Positions 11,292 to 22,946 of a DNA stretch of 64,000 nucleotides are shown one piece after another (position 1 is the first letter of the stretch; each line of letters opens with the position of its first letter). The stretch is from positions 186,001 to 250,000 of the forward strand of contig CM074705.1 of assembly GCA_037367355.1 (NCBI GenBank), given 5' to 3'. This stretch comes from Neoscytalidium dimidiatum (lineage: Eukaryota; Ascomycota; Dothideomycetes; Botryosphaeriales; Botryosphaeriaceae). A model generated the notes under the pieces. It was not told the DNA's origin, made no database searches, and was given only the letters and a program-made list of their open reading frames with translations. Made by a program: the position numbers and the translations under genes.

Positions 11292-11589
11292 TGGTGCGGG
11301 AGCTGGACGTGAGCAGTCGCCCAAAAAGGCGCGGGCCCCGGTCGTGCGCTCACTCTCCAAACACCTGAGCCCGCTCCGTTGCCGTTGCAAACCACTACAA
11401 CCGCTTCCACCGGCGCCTCTCTCCGCACTCCACCACGCGCCTCCTTGCTTCCCGCCCGCCTCCGCCCCCCAGCGCCCAAGTCATAATCAGACCTGCCCTC
11501 AATCCTGCATTGACTCCACTCCACCGCTGCTGCTCTCCACCACAGCTCCCCGACCACACGCCGCGGCTCCGGCTGCCCCTTCGGCCACC

Positions 11590-14099
11590 ATGAAGGCTGC
11601 CCCATTGCTCGTATCCTGGCACGACGACAACGCCGCCATCTATTCTGCTCACTTCGAGCCTCATGGAAAGGGCCGTCTGGCTACTGCCGGCGGCGATAAC
11701 AACGTCAGGGTGAGCGAGCTCGCCCATCCAGCCCAGCGTGAATCTTGCGGCCGTCGCAGTTGCTGCTGACGCCTGATTACAGCTTTGGAAGGTCGAAGGC
11801 TCCGGCGAAGACCGCAAGGTCGTCTACCTGTCCACCCTAGTAAAGCACACCCAAGCGGTCAACGTCGTCCGATGGTGCCCTCGAGGTACGCCAAATCCTC
11901 CTCCCCTCGCTGTTCCCGCCCGCCCTCCTCTGACAACAGCCTTTCGCAGGCGAGCTTCTCGGCAGCGCCGGTGACGACGGCAATGTCCTGCTGTGGGTGC
12001 CCTCTGAGACCCAAAACCACCGTCCCTTCGGCGAAGACGGCCTGGACGACAAGGAAACATGGCGTGTGAAGCACATGTGCCGGTCGTTGGGTTCAGAGAT
12101 CTACGATATGGCCTGGTCGCCGGACGGCGCCTTTTTCATAACCGGTAGCATGGACAATATCGCCCGCATATACAACACTCAGACCGGTAAGCGTGACGTT
12201 GCTGTGGTTTCGCGTAAGCTGGTTAATCCCGTCCAGGTCAAATTGTGCGCCAGATAGCGGAACACAGTCACTACGTTCAGGGCGTTGCCTGGGATCCCTT
12301 GAACGAGTTCGTCGCGACCCAATCCTCCGACCGCTCGGTGCACATCTACACCCTGAAGACGAAGGATGGTCAATTCTCCTTGGCGCAACACAGCAAAGTA
12401 ACCAAAATGGACCTGCCGGCCCGCCGTGTATCAAATAGCAGTCCTGCTCCACCAGACCTCGGCTTGGGAAACAATCGAGCCTCTTTTGTTGGAGACACCT
12501 CCGCCCCGGCCATTGGCTCTCCGACTCCCTCAGCTCCGGGGACTCCTGCGTCCTTGGCTCTGCCTATGAATCCACCGACCTCTCATAGCCGCCGTTCCTC
12601 ATTCGGCTCACAGTCCCGCCGCTCAGTGTCCCCAGCACCGTCTTCAATGCCGCTCCCTGCCGTTATGCCCTCAACATCTCCGAATATCCATGCCGGCCTG
12701 GCGGTCCGCAATGCCAATATCTACGCCAACGAGACTCTCACGTCATTCTTCAGGCGTCTCACATTTGCTCCTGATGGCAGCCTCCTTTTCACTCCGGCTG
12801 GTCAATACAAGACGTCCAAGCCCGACGGCTCCGAGGCAGCCAAGACGTCGGACGATATCATAAACACGGTCTACATCTACACGCGGGCTGGGCTCAACAA
12901 GCCTCCAATTGCCTATCTGCCTGGCCATAAGAAACCTTCCATAGCCGTCCGATGCTCTCCGGTTTACTACACACTTCGGGATGCGCCTCCGCCAACCAAG
13001 CAGATCACGATCGACACATCTTCCGCTGAGGAAGAAATCCCAGCCTTGCCCGAACCAGCAATGCCATCGAAGCCACCACGGTCATCGTCATCCATGGATC
13101 CGCCTCCCATCACCAGTGCACCTTCACCGTCCCCTAGCGCGGCGGCAGCGTCGCCAAGACCCGAATCGGACAATGGTGCGGCAGCCTCGCCTCTTCCTTC
13201 AGGTCCTCCCATGGCTTTCAGCCTACCGTACCGCATGGTGTATGCCGTCGCTACGCAAGATGCTGTGCACATTTACGACACGCAACAGCAGAAGCCTTTG
13301 TGTATCGTCAGCAACCTCCACTACGCGACATTTACTGATCTCGCATGGTACGCTCTTTCCATGATTGCTAAACGCCCCGGCTGACGGTTGAAACAGGTCG
13401 TCCGATGGCAATACCCTTCTTATGACATCGTCTGACGGGTTCTGTTCTTGCCTCACGTTTGCACCAGGTGAATTAGGACAGGTGCATCCTGGCCCTGCGA
13501 AGAATCATCCGATGTCTATCAACACTGCCGCTTCGACATCGAACCACTCCACGCCCACTCCTACGCCAACCCAGGCTAGCGTGCCGTCGGGCCCCAAGCC
13601 ATCGAGTTCTGGTTCCGCGTCCGCTTTTCCCGCGTCGCCGTCATCGTTCGCTCCCGCCCGGCCCGCTAGTCCTGCTCGCTCCATGTCGGCGTCTTCGGTT
13701 GCTACTCAAGGGTCGTTCGCGCCCGGGCCTGATCCCAATGTAGCGCTTCAGCAGCAGACGCCGTCGATCAGCGCGGTACCTGGGGTCGCAGCGGCCAATT
13801 CAGGTCCCGTTGGGCAAGTACCGATGTGGACTCCGCCCCACACACCGATGCCGGGTACGCAGGGAGGAACGCACAGCGCGGCTAGTTCTGTCAGCGGAAT
13901 CAATCCTCCGCCTAGCGGAAGAAGGGAGAGCGAGTCGGAGAAGGAGGATGCGAAAGAACCCAAGGAGTCGAAGAAGAGAGAGAACGAGAATGAGGGTGAT
14001 GAATCGGCGGAGAAGGGCCGAGAGCCTAAGAAGAGGAGGATTGCGCCTACGCTAATCAGCACGTCCGAGGACGGTGCGCCTCCACCAGCTACGGAGTAG
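11590..14099 (+). CDS. CAC2: Chromatin assembly factor 1 WD40 subunit (Cac2/p60-like)
   Basis: Five exons give 757 aa: 11590-11709, 11783-11885, 11950-12186, 12237-13347 and 13397-14099. All junctions are canonical and restore WD40 strands (for example NVR-LWKVEG, RWCPR-GELLGSAGDDG, LAW-SSDGN). WD40 repeats cover roughly 1-290 and resume near 430-490. They are separated by a Pro/Ser-rich insert, as usual in fungal Cac2/CHAF1B. The 'B-domain-like' middle (FRRLTFAPDGSLLFTPAGQY) is diagnostic of this family. The C-terminal ~200 residues are Ser/Pro-rich, then highly charged (EKEDAKEPKESKKRENENEG). CAF-1 deposits newly made H3-H4 on replicating DNA in the nucleus, and this subunit bridges the complex to histones and Asf1. 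HIR-like proteins are the main alternative, but length and B-domain favour Cac2. Confidence 0.9.
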
Positions 14100-15641
14100 G
14101 GATGTTGTTCGGGATGAAAGGAGGAGATTTTTTAAGGACAGGAGATGGGATTAGGAATGGAAGATGTGTGAGGGCCGTGTTCTCAACATGCGCGGCCATG
14201 GACTTTGGCGATTTCACTAGTCACTCATTTCTGCGAAATTTTTCTTCCTTTTTGTTTTTATTGGTCTTTTCCTGTTTGCAAGCGTTCGAAAAGGGTTATG
14301 GGAACGAAGGTGTCATGGGAGTTTCACTTTCTATTTTGGCATAGGGATCATGACGGATGAAACCCCTTTCTCGAGTTTTTGCTTTTGAGCTTCTTCTCGT
14401 TCATAGCACTTTTAGGTTTCTTCCGAGCTGCTGGACAGGTTAAAAGGCTGGTTCCTGATTTTACATTCGAAAAGGAGGTGGAAGGATGGGGGAGGGGGGG
14501 ATTTAAAAACGGAAGGAACATGGACGACGAGTGGAAGCGAAAGTTTGAATGGCTGGCATGGTCAGGAGTTTTTTTTTTTTTTTTTTTCTAGTTTGTCATC
14601 GTGAAGTAACTGACTAACGAAAAGAAGTAAGGAGGGAAAGCGGAGAAATGGGAGATGGATGAGTGGGGAATGAAGAAGGCTTGCTGATATGATTATGTGT
14701 AGTAGTAGTCGTAGTAACCACGTCGCGCGCGTATGTATGTAAGTCCAGATATTTAGACGGGAAATGGAAAGCAATGGAAGTCGGGAAGTGAGGTGTGTTC
14801 AGGCGTGTAGTAAAACGGAAGTAGTGTGATTCTATAACACGATGGAATGTTCTTTGAGAAGGACAAGCCCGACCGTTTTGCCCAGTGTAGTGTGATGTTT
14901 AGGACGTTTGAATTTGTTGTTTCGGAACCGAGAGTCGTTTCGAGAGCGTTTGAGCTACGACTCGAAAATAAGTGCGTGTGTGTAAGGCTGAGGCGGAAGG
15001 GTGTAGAGCAGCACAATAGGAGCTTACGGCCGCGCGCCAGGTGGTTGGCTGGCGCTTTTCACATGCCTCTCTTGTGCATGCGCGTGCGCGCGCCCTGGCG
15101 CGACACGACCAGGATAGGACCCCACGTCATCTGTCCCAGCTCCAGGGTTCCATCTCTCTTTCCTCTTCTTCTCTACAGGCAACCTTGAATAAACAACATC
15201 GTCTTTTTTTTTTCTCGTTCAACGACGAACGTCGCCACTACCGATCCTACCAGAAACATACAGCCGGCAATAGCTTCAGGCCGCGGTGAGATACGCAAAC
15301 CCAAGTCGACCGGCACTTCCTCCAACCGCGACTGCATCATTTACGTATTGGTTGCTTATCACGCTTTTCGACTGCACGCGCCGTCGGCACAACACAATGC
15401 GCTGACCGCTTGATCTTTCTTGCCCGTCTTCTCTCTGTCTCTGCACGCGTGCGCCCTCGCCGCCCTGTTGCCTGCTTCGAACAGACCCTCTATCGTCCCC
15501 GCTAGTTCCAGCCTGCCGCTGCTCACCTACTCCCAATCTCTCGACTTAGAACCACAGTGAATCCTCTTCACGTGTGCTTTTTCTTCCTCCCTTTTTTTTT
15601 TTTTTTTTGCTCTCGCAAAGCGCAAACCTCATCACCCCGTG
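14100..15641. other. Intergenic: Cac2 3' UTR region and hydrolase promoter
   Basis: It contains a T19 run (14569-14587) and a T17 run (15592-15608), the latter 34 nt before the next ATG. Pyrimidine-rich sequence from ~15120 to 15640 looks like a leader. No gene is supportable; short frames lack features. Confidence 0.5.
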
Positions 15642-17530
15642 ATGCCTTCGTCTCCCCCGCCTACAACGCGTGCATCCTCCGCAACCGCGGCCGCGGCCTC
15701 GCCGCCGCCGCCGCTCTACGCCCAGCAGCCCGCGTACAGCTTCACCGTCCCCTCCCTCCACGACGACGCGCCGCTGGCGTGCCGCATCTACCACCCGGAG
15801 GACGAGTCGTCCTTCCTGCCCGCGCCAGACGATGGGCAGGAACGCGGGAACGGCACCGGCGCGCCAAAGACGAAGACGATGCGGAAAGGGAAGAGGAGGC
15901 TCAAGGCTGCGATAGTGGCGCATCCCTACGCGCCGCTGGGCGGGAGCTACGACGACCCGGTCGTCGGGAACGTGGGCGCGGAGCTGTTGGCGCAGGGATG
16001 GGTGGTGGGTGTGTTTTGCTTTAGGTGAGTGGGCTGTTTTTTTTTTCCCCTTTTTCTTTCGCATGAGTGGTTTGCTGGCTTTATAGGAAGGGAAGGAAAA
16101 GGCGTGTTCTCTGGAATGAATGGTGTGTGGGGCTGACAGCTCTGGGCCGAGCACGCAGAGGCTCGCCATCCGCATCGTTCAAGCAGCACAGCATCGAGCA
16201 GCACGGCACGGGATCGGCATCGCCATCGTCGTCACGCGCGGGCAAGACCAGCTGGACGGGCAAGCCCGAGCTGCAGGACTACGTGTCGTTCGCCGGCCTG
16301 ATGGTGGAATACATGCGGTGCCTGCGCGACGGGCGACGACGCCAAAGGCAACAAAACAGCCGCGACGAAGAAGGAGAAGAGGAAGAAGAAGAAGAGGAAG
16401 ACGCCGACCCCGCCATCTCCCTCCTCCTCGGCGGCTACTCCTACGGCTCCCTCGTCGCCTCCCGCCTGCCGCCCCTCCCCGTCCTGCTCGCCCGCTTCTA
16501 TCCTTCCTCTTCTTCTTCTTCTTCTTCTTCTTCTTCTTCTCCCTCCCCTTCCGCTTCTCCGCCCCCCGCCCCCGGCTCCACCCCCGCCGAGATCCTCCTC
16601 CGCGCGCGGCGCCTCGCCGCCGAAACGACCGCCGACTGGCATCTCCGCCGCCAACTGCGCCACAGCAACAACAACAACAACAACATCAACAACATCAACA
16701 ACCAGCGCCTCCTCCTCCACCACCACTACCCGCCACGCCGCAGCCCCGTCACCTTCGGCGGCGAGGAGAGCGACCCGGAGGCGCGGCGGAGAAGCAAGGA
16801 GGCGAGCAGGCGCAGTAGCCGCAGCTTGGACCTCGGCGCGGAGAGGTGGCGGCGGGCGTGGGGAGGTGGTGGTGGGGGGCATCACCAGGTGTCGCCGTCG
16901 CCGTCGCCTTCGCCGGGAGGGCGTGGCGTTGGGGAGGAGAAGGGAAATGGGGAAGAGGACGGCGGAGAGAAGAGGAGGGAGGAGGACGGCGGAGAGAAGA
17001 AGAAGGAAGAGGAGGAGGAGAAGGTTGTGCGCGCGCCGGAGGTCAGGGTGGCGTACTTGCTCATCTCGCCGCTGCTGCCGCCGACGAGCTTGCTGATTGC
17101 GCCGTGTTTGTCTGTAGGGGGGTCATCGTCTTCTTCTTCTTCTTCTTCTTCTTTTTCCTCTTCTTCGGTGGCGTCGTCTTTCCTTGCCGGGGGCTGGTTT
17201 GGTGGGAGGAGTGGTGGTGGCGGTGGTGGCCACCATGCTGCCTCTGCCAGGGATCAGGTCGATCCCTTGGTCAGGAACCCGACGCTGGCGGTTTGGGGCA
17301 CGAACGATCCGTTTACGAGTTCGAAGCGGTTGGCGCGCTGGGCGAAGGACATGGAGGCTGCGGCGGCGGCGGCGGCGGCGGCGGGGAAGTTGGCGGATCG
17401 GCCCGCGAGAGGTGGGCTCGTGGGGTTCCGGGGCGTGCAGGTGGAGGCTGCGGGGCACTTTTGGAATGAGGGGGGTACGTTGGCGAGGTTGAGGGCGGAG
17501 GTGAGGGAGTGGTTGGGGAGGGTTGGATGA
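15642..17530 (+). CDS. Alpha/beta hydrolase with large low-complexity insertions
   Basis: Exons 15642-16024 and 16159-17530 give 584 aa. The 134-nt intron (GTGAGT..CGCAG) joins FCFR to GSPSASF in phase. The core is an alpha/beta hydrolase: strand AAIVAHPYAPLGGSYDDPVVG with the oxyanion region, LLAQGWVVGVFCFR, the conserved KTSWTGKPELQDYVSF, and the nucleophile elbow GGYSYGSL with Ser222. After this, the usual spacer is replaced by ~250 residues of Ser runs, Pro, poly-Asn and Glu/Lys/Gly-rich sequence. The last strands carry the acid (VWGTNDPFTSSK) and the His (AAGHFWNEGG). The core resembles fungal esterase-like proteins related to yeast YDL057W; the substrate is unknown. Triplet repeats (TCT, AAC, GAA) encode the insertions and probably vary in length between strains. 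Confidence 0.85.
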
Positions 17531-17837
17531 GCTTAAAGGGGGAGGCGAAAAAGGTTCTAGTATGATGGGTGATGGGCTTGAATAAGACGCCGAGGTGTTG
17601 CTATTATTTTTCTTAGGGGGAGTTTGGATAGTCATCGAGAGAGGGCATGTGAGAAGGTACGTTTGGTGTCGAGGCTGTTCACTTTTGAGGTGATGCTTCG
17701 ATTCGGTCATTGAACGGTTTCACTTGGGTCAATGTGAAGCCAGCGGGCCGGCCGGCCGGGCATCAAGCTTGCAGGTAGCCAACACTGCTATGAACAGTAT
17801 GTACACATCGACTGCTCGAAGGTGGTTAATCCGTTCC
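17531..17837. other. Intergenic, hydrolase 3' flank
   Basis: About 300 bp separate the hydrolase stop from the 3' end of the minus-strand SDR remnant. No feature is visible. Confidence 0.5.
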
Positions 17838-18918
17838 CTAAGCATCGTCCCACCCTTTGTCAAACGCGATGTGAGCTCCGTTGATGCCCTCCGCTGTGGC
17901 CAAGAAATACACAGTGGCCGCGATATCCTCGACCTTGACGGCCCCGGGGCTGACGCCCGCGTACGAAGCAAGAGGGTGCTTCTGCGTACGGGTCCCTCGG
18001 GTCCCTCGGGTCGAAACTGAGCTTTGCGCTGCTCGCAGTGTTCGTCGAGACCATGCCGGGGAGTATCGCGTCGCAGCGGATGCCGGCCTCCCTGTACATC
18101 CAGGCGGTGCTTCGGCTTCTGGTCGTGCTGAATGCGCATTATTCTTCAATTCGAACATAGGGTGAGGGGAAATGCTAAGGCAGTAGCAGTCGTTCGTTCG
18201 CAGGGCAATAAGCATCTCAATCAAGGCGCAGATAGAGACACGCGAACCTTGGACGCGGTGTACGCTGGCCCTGCTAATCCACCGTGGCTGGCGCCGAGAG
18301 AACTGATGTTCACGATGGCGCCCTTTTCCGCTCCTCCGGTGGTGGAGAGCATGTGCGGGATGCACGCGCGCGCGCGTGAGGTTGTACGGGGCCGTGAAGA
18401 TTTGACGCCGGCCGTCCGGTGCCAAACTTCGTTGGTTCGGTCTCCGGCCAGGCTCTGGGAGTTGCCAGGCGATCTAGCTGAGCTTCAGCGAGGACTGCAC
18501 GTCGTTACATTTGACTTACTCTTGTCGTCGATCACTCCAGCATTATTGACGAGAATGTCGACGGTGCCCCACTTCTCCACCGCTGTTCCGACGGGATTGG
18601 TAACATACTTTTCAGATGCGACATTGCGTCGGAGGGGCAAGAACGTGTTGGTAACCGCGGCGCTCGAAGGACCCCAGTCGAGAGATGATGCAACTTTGAG
18701 CCCCTTGTCCTGCAAGAGCTTCACCGTTGCCGCACCCATGCCGCTGCTTCCTCCGCTCACAATAGCAACTTGGCCCTCCGGCTGGCCGAGGAGAAGGCGC
18801 GCGTTGCCTGGTAGTCGACGCGGGTACGAAACGGCAGAGAATTCCCGGTTCTCGGACGAGTTAGAAAAAGGGATCCGATAGGAGCTACAGAGCGTCGAGT
18901 CTGGTGGTATTTGAACAT
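17838..18918 (-). pseudogene. Decayed short-chain dehydrogenase/reductase
   Basis: SDR motifs occur in the right order on the minus strand but in different frames. A presequence-like start at 18918 (MFKYHQTRRSVAPIG, later TRAFSSASRR) is out of frame with GQVAIVSGGSSGMGAATVKL (the TGxxxGxG region, near 18770). Then come VDILVNNAGVIDDK (~18530) and a good GTAAGT donor. Beyond it the conserved segment switches frame at an AAA run (~18398-18405), at CCCC (18386-18393) and near a CG repeat (18364-18377). It then gives IVNISSLGASHGG and YTASK, the active-site Tyr/Lys. After another intron, IRCDAILPGMVSTN is again out of frame with VEDIAATVYFLATAEGINGA. The break lies at a 9-bp tandem duplication (~17989-18010). 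At least four breaks make function unlikely. It was probably a mitochondrial SDR. Sequencing error in homopolymers is the alternative. Confidence 0.75.
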
Positions 18919-19663
18919 TGTACTAGCTGCTTTCGATGATCTCCGAATAGCGACGATGAAGTAGATTATAATACTTAGGAAGCTACATCTCTCCGTTGAT
19001 ACGCTTCAGTTCCGAAATCCGTCGGCAGTACTTCCCGGGCCTGTAACCTATAATCATATCTCCAACCGAACCACAGCACCTCATATAGGTGTGATGAGCA
19101 TTGGGATTGCAAGGCCGGGAACTTCTGATTCCGTGGTTCCGAGCCTGTGTATGGACGAGCATACATTAATGCGGGGTTTGAGGGGTAGTTCCGCAATTTC
19201 CGGAGGCTCAGCGTGCTTCTTGCGCATTGCCACTGACGATGCCCAGATCTTAATGGTATACCTATCTGGCGGTAGAACAATATTGACAAATTGTTCTGGA
19301 CAAGGCTGCCAAGCTATGCGGGGATCGTATCAAGAAAGGGAATATCTTTCTGGCGTGACCTAGTAATTCTCTACGAGGGGAAGTAAACAGAAGAGGTATC
19401 CACACCGGGATTTTGTTATCAAACTCAGCTCTTAGTATCTCTTTTCTTGTAAAAAGCGTTTTTCTTCGTCATCATCACCATCATCAGCAGTAGCAGCAGG
19501 AAAATCTGGATTAACAGATCTGATATTTCCGGACAAAGAAAGTCTCTTTAAACTCAATATTATTCTTCCGAGGGTCTGAGGATTGTCGGCTAACAGGGAA
19601 TAAAGATATCATGTTCTTGCCCTGATGACTTATGTATTTTCACCCCAATAAAAATAATTTAAC
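18919..19663. other. Intergenic, AT-richer, nothing recognisable
   Basis: Base composition becomes AT-richer here than in flanking housekeeping regions. Small frames (18975-19289 on minus, 19091-19363 on plus) show no features. Confidence 0.5.
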
Positions 19664-20503
19664 CTAATTTTCCCAGTAAGTCCCTATTTCCCGTAAATCT
19701 TTAAGAAAAGCAACAGGATTATCCAGACTGGGGAAGTGGCCGCCGAATTCATGGTCTTAGGGTTTGTTAGCTTCTTTCCTCACATACCAACGAAAGAGCA
19801 AGAACTCACTCTGGTAATAGACCAGGTTAGCTATAGTCGCCACAAACCCCTGTGGGAATGATGCTATGTTATACTTGAAGTTGCTCAACAAAAGAGGAGC
19901 GTCCGTAGTGGCCCGAGTATAAACAGTTGGGTAAGAGTTGGGATTTTGGGCATATACCCATACTGACGATAAGAATGACTGAGTCACGTAGTAGAGAGAA
20001 ACACTTCGAAGTATCTCAGCATGCGTGAGGACGGATGGATAAGTTCCGGCCCTTGGGTCCGACCCTGCAATATGTCAACCCTCATTCAATAACGCTCATT
20101 TGGGCAGCTTACACTCTATATATTTTTCTCCAATCCATGAGAGTTGGCCAACCGGAGAGTCGAAAAGGGCAAGCCCGATAGTGTTTGGCTATAACGATGT
20201 GAGTTCTTCATGTTTGCCTTTCTCGTTTGGGCCAACAGCGGTATGGGTTAATTACATTTGTCGTGTGTTCCTGCAGGTAGGCAGTGCCAGTTGCCAACCA
20301 CTCTGCTAGCCTCCGCATTTCGGTTTCTCGGGCAGGTGGGTGCGGTTTACTGATTCAAGCATACGTTCAGCATGTTCTGATAGGTCGACCGTAAAACGGC
20401 TTAAATTGAAATTCTGTATGCTACTGAGAGGATTGCAAGCAACCTCAAGAGACAAAACAGCTGTGACAGCAATTCGCGCAAGAAGATCCATAGCGAAGTG
20501 CAC
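19664..20503 (-). pseudogene. Epoxide hydrolase-like gene lacking its central domain
   Basis: Translated in pieces on the minus strand, the ends of a fungal epoxide hydrolase are clear. N-terminal piece (20503-20306): signal-like MDLLARIAVTAVLSLEVAC, then the EHN-type segment FTVDLSEHAERMLESVNRTHLPEKP. C-terminal pieces: PNTIGLALFDSPVGQLSWIG (~20195-20135), then after an intron WSDPRAGTYPSVLTHAEILR and on to TIANLVYYQ, and after another intron HEFGGHFPSLDNPVAFLKDL with the catalytic His. The last ends at TAG (19664-19666). Only about 110 bp lie between the two parts, where intact relatives have some 200 residues including HGWPGS and the nucleophile Asp region. A stop also precedes PNTIGL. The gene therefore lacks its nucleophile and cannot be active. 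Confidence 0.75.
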
Positions 20504-21876
20504 AGAACTATAGTCCGTGAGCGATAGTATCTAGTTAAGGTGTCAATGTTTGGTTTATGGATGGTATGCTTACATCTGTGGAAGCGTGCTCCTTTAACAG
20601 TGGGGAAATTTAGATCAGTGTTTCACCAGGTCAAATGACAGATCTACATTGTTTTAAGCAGTTGGATGGCGGCAGAAGGCACAGTCATTGTCTGTAACTG
20701 TTCTAGTCTCGCTCTTCGTAACGACCGAGCCGAGAACATTATTCAGAGGCTAGATGTCGCAGAGTAAAGGCGCCACGGACCATTCAGAGTCAGGCGGGCT
20801 GACTAGCAATATATGCGGTGGTGTTGGCAGGCCAATTCGGCCACAATCGGGGTGAAAGACTCCGAAGCTACGGGCTTTAGATCGTCCCGAGACGTCCGAG
20901 ATTAAAATGAAGACGAACGGACCGAACGTCACCCCCCTCTTTGATTTCGAGTGTCGAACTGAAAAGGTACGACACTGCACTTCTTACAGTGCTGGCTAGT
21001 GGCCTTAATATTGTCCCACACAGAGCAACAGCTCTAGCTGAACAAGGAGAAAATACCACAGTGGGTAGCGGCAATAGCGATACCAGGGAGTGGCCGAACG
21101 CAGTACACAGAGCACAACAGGTGGTAGAAGAAGTCACCTATCGTTTCGCAAGACGAGAAAACTCATGAGAATAACCTCTCAAAAAAATAAAATATAGGCT
21201 ATTGGAGCAGTCGTTCGAATATAGACAGTACTGACTCTATACAACATCATGTCCGCAGGATTGCTTCAACTGCCCATGCGATTTCGGTGCAGTTTAAAGG
21301 GTGATTTTTTTTTCTACCACCTGCTGTGTGAGGTTTCAGTAATGTTGCAAACCCACATGGGGCAGTCCTCGGACAACTACAAGGTTGTGGGAATTACCAT
21401 ATAGGCGTTACCTCGCCTCAAAAAGTCATAATACATTCTATGACAACGCTCTATGCATTCGATGTGTTCAAAACGTAGCAGAAGAATTCCGTTTGTAGTA
21501 GTATGATAGCACGACTCGTAAATATAAGTCTATTTCGGATCTACGAGCTTCCCTACTCCACCCTTGTGATTGGTTGCGGTCTCCAATTAACTTCGTAGCA
21601 CCCATGCGACGCTGACGATACGTTCTGTCCGCAACCACAATGCAGAACAGTCGCTGATGGTCTGTCATGGAGTTATCGAGCGTGATGCTGCAATGAGGAG
21701 AGAGGCCACCCCTTTCAACGGCGTCCGCACCAGCGACGGAAGCCCTGATTGTGGCGGCGCAGCTGGATCTGTCTTCTACGAACATGAAATATTCCGGCAG
21801 CATCATCTCCTGAAATATAGCTACTCAAGCAATCCACTACACAGATATTTGTCCCTTCATCATCACTTGCACCAAG
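20504..21876. other. Intergenic, AT-richer, gene-poor
   Basis: No frame over 113 codons is open, and none has recognisable motifs. No terminal repeats or transposase fragments were seen. It separates the two broken hydrolase genes. Confidence 0.5.
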
Positions 21877-22946
21877 ATGGCCAATTTCGAAGAGCACGAG
21901 GTAACTTATGATGATGGCATAACGATATTCTATCTCGCTGCCGGCCCGAGTGCGGGTCCTCCTCTCATTTTCATCCGCGGCTGGCCCGCAATCGCCAAAA
22001 CCGGCACAAGCAGCTAAGCACATTCGCCTCCTTGGGCTTCCGCGTCGTCGCGCCCGACATGCCAGGTTATGGCAGGTCAACTTCCCGCAAAGGCCATTCG
22101 GGATACTCCGAGGAGGAAATAGTCCAGGGAATGCTTGCCGTTCTCGCGGACACCAGCCGCGACGAGGCCATCTGGATCGGCCACGACTGGGGCCCCGGCG
22201 CCGTGTGCTCTTTGGCGAACTTGCACCCGGAAGCCTGCCGCGCCACGACTGCTCTTTGCCCGCCGTATCACAAGCTCGAGCTCGGGCTGGAGGAGCTGCT
22301 GAAGTCCGTCAATCGAGACATCTATCCGGAGGATGAGTACCCGTACGGACAGTGGAGCTACATCGTTTGCTACGAGCAGTCGTTCGACCAAGCGACATCC
22401 TGGTTCGAGAAAGGCTCCAAAGGCGTCCTCAAGGCCCTTTTCAAGAGGGGCCAGCCGGGGGTCTTCGGCAAGCCCCTCACCATGACGGCCGACGTCTTGA
22501 AGGACGGCAGACGGCTGGGCGGAGGGCCGAATCCTCCCAGCACCGACCGGGTTCCGGACGGAAATGATGCCATCGATTCCGAGACGTTTCAAGAGCTCGT
22601 CGCGGCGTTCGAGAAGACTGGCTGGTTCGGCACTGATTCCTGGTACATGCATAGCAGGGATAACCGAGAGTTCAACTTGACGCGTTCCAAGAACAATGGG
22701 CGGCTCGATATGCCCGTGCTGTACGTTTGCGCCTCGTGGGATGCCGGCCCAGAATCGGTCTACGGAACATACACCAGGGCGATGCGGAAGCTGTGCTCGA
22801 ATTTGACGGAGACCACTATTGACTCGGAGCATTGAGTAATGCTGGAGAAGTCCCAGGAGACTGCCATTACAAGATGATTGGTCGAGGAAGTTACTGAATG
22901 TTGGCCTGGTTTCTGGCGTAATGGTTTTGTTAAGCGAGGGAACTAA
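21877..22946 (+). pseudogene. Alpha/beta hydrolase (soluble epoxide hydrolase type), frameshifted
   Basis: The start MANFEEHEVTYDDGITIFYL leads to the oxyanion strand PPLIFIRGWPAIAKT. The frame then reaches a TAA at 22013-22015. Shifting by one base just after, near 22001-22004, gives HKQLSTFASLGFRVVAPDMP and the rest of the protein. Relatives have a Trp at this point, so loss of a single base explains the break. The nucleophile elbow WIGHDWGPGAV (Asp of GHDWG) is present. The acid strand MPVLYVCASWDAGPES is also present. The final His motif (SEH) is followed at once by TGA (22833-22835) where the family has Trp. A second TGA replaces another Trp-like position before LVEEVTECWPGFW. The frame then stays open to TAA at 22944. 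Catalytic residues are intact, so decay is recent, or the frameshift is an assembly error. Confidence 0.75.

Larger units (their letters stand above)
10686..11589. other. Intergenic: GH31 3' end and Cac2 promoter/leader, GC-rich
   Basis: This region is GC-rich with long overlapping open frames on both strands (up to 283 codons), which are expected from base composition and show no domain. Its only structured elements are the CAG and CTG runs listed separately. The final ~200 nt are pyrimidine-rich, as in fungal leaders. Confidence 0.5.

Noticed and set aside
10918..11769. 283-codon plus-strand frame upstream of and overlapping Cac2
   Set aside because: Arg/Pro/Cys-rich translation of GC-rich promoter DNA. 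It reads through Cac2 exon 1 in its own frame and into its intron. The in-frame ATG at 11590 starts the WD40 protein.
20504..21876. Transposon remnant between the broken hydrolases
   Set aside because: No transposase-like frame, terminal repeat or target duplication could be seen by eye.
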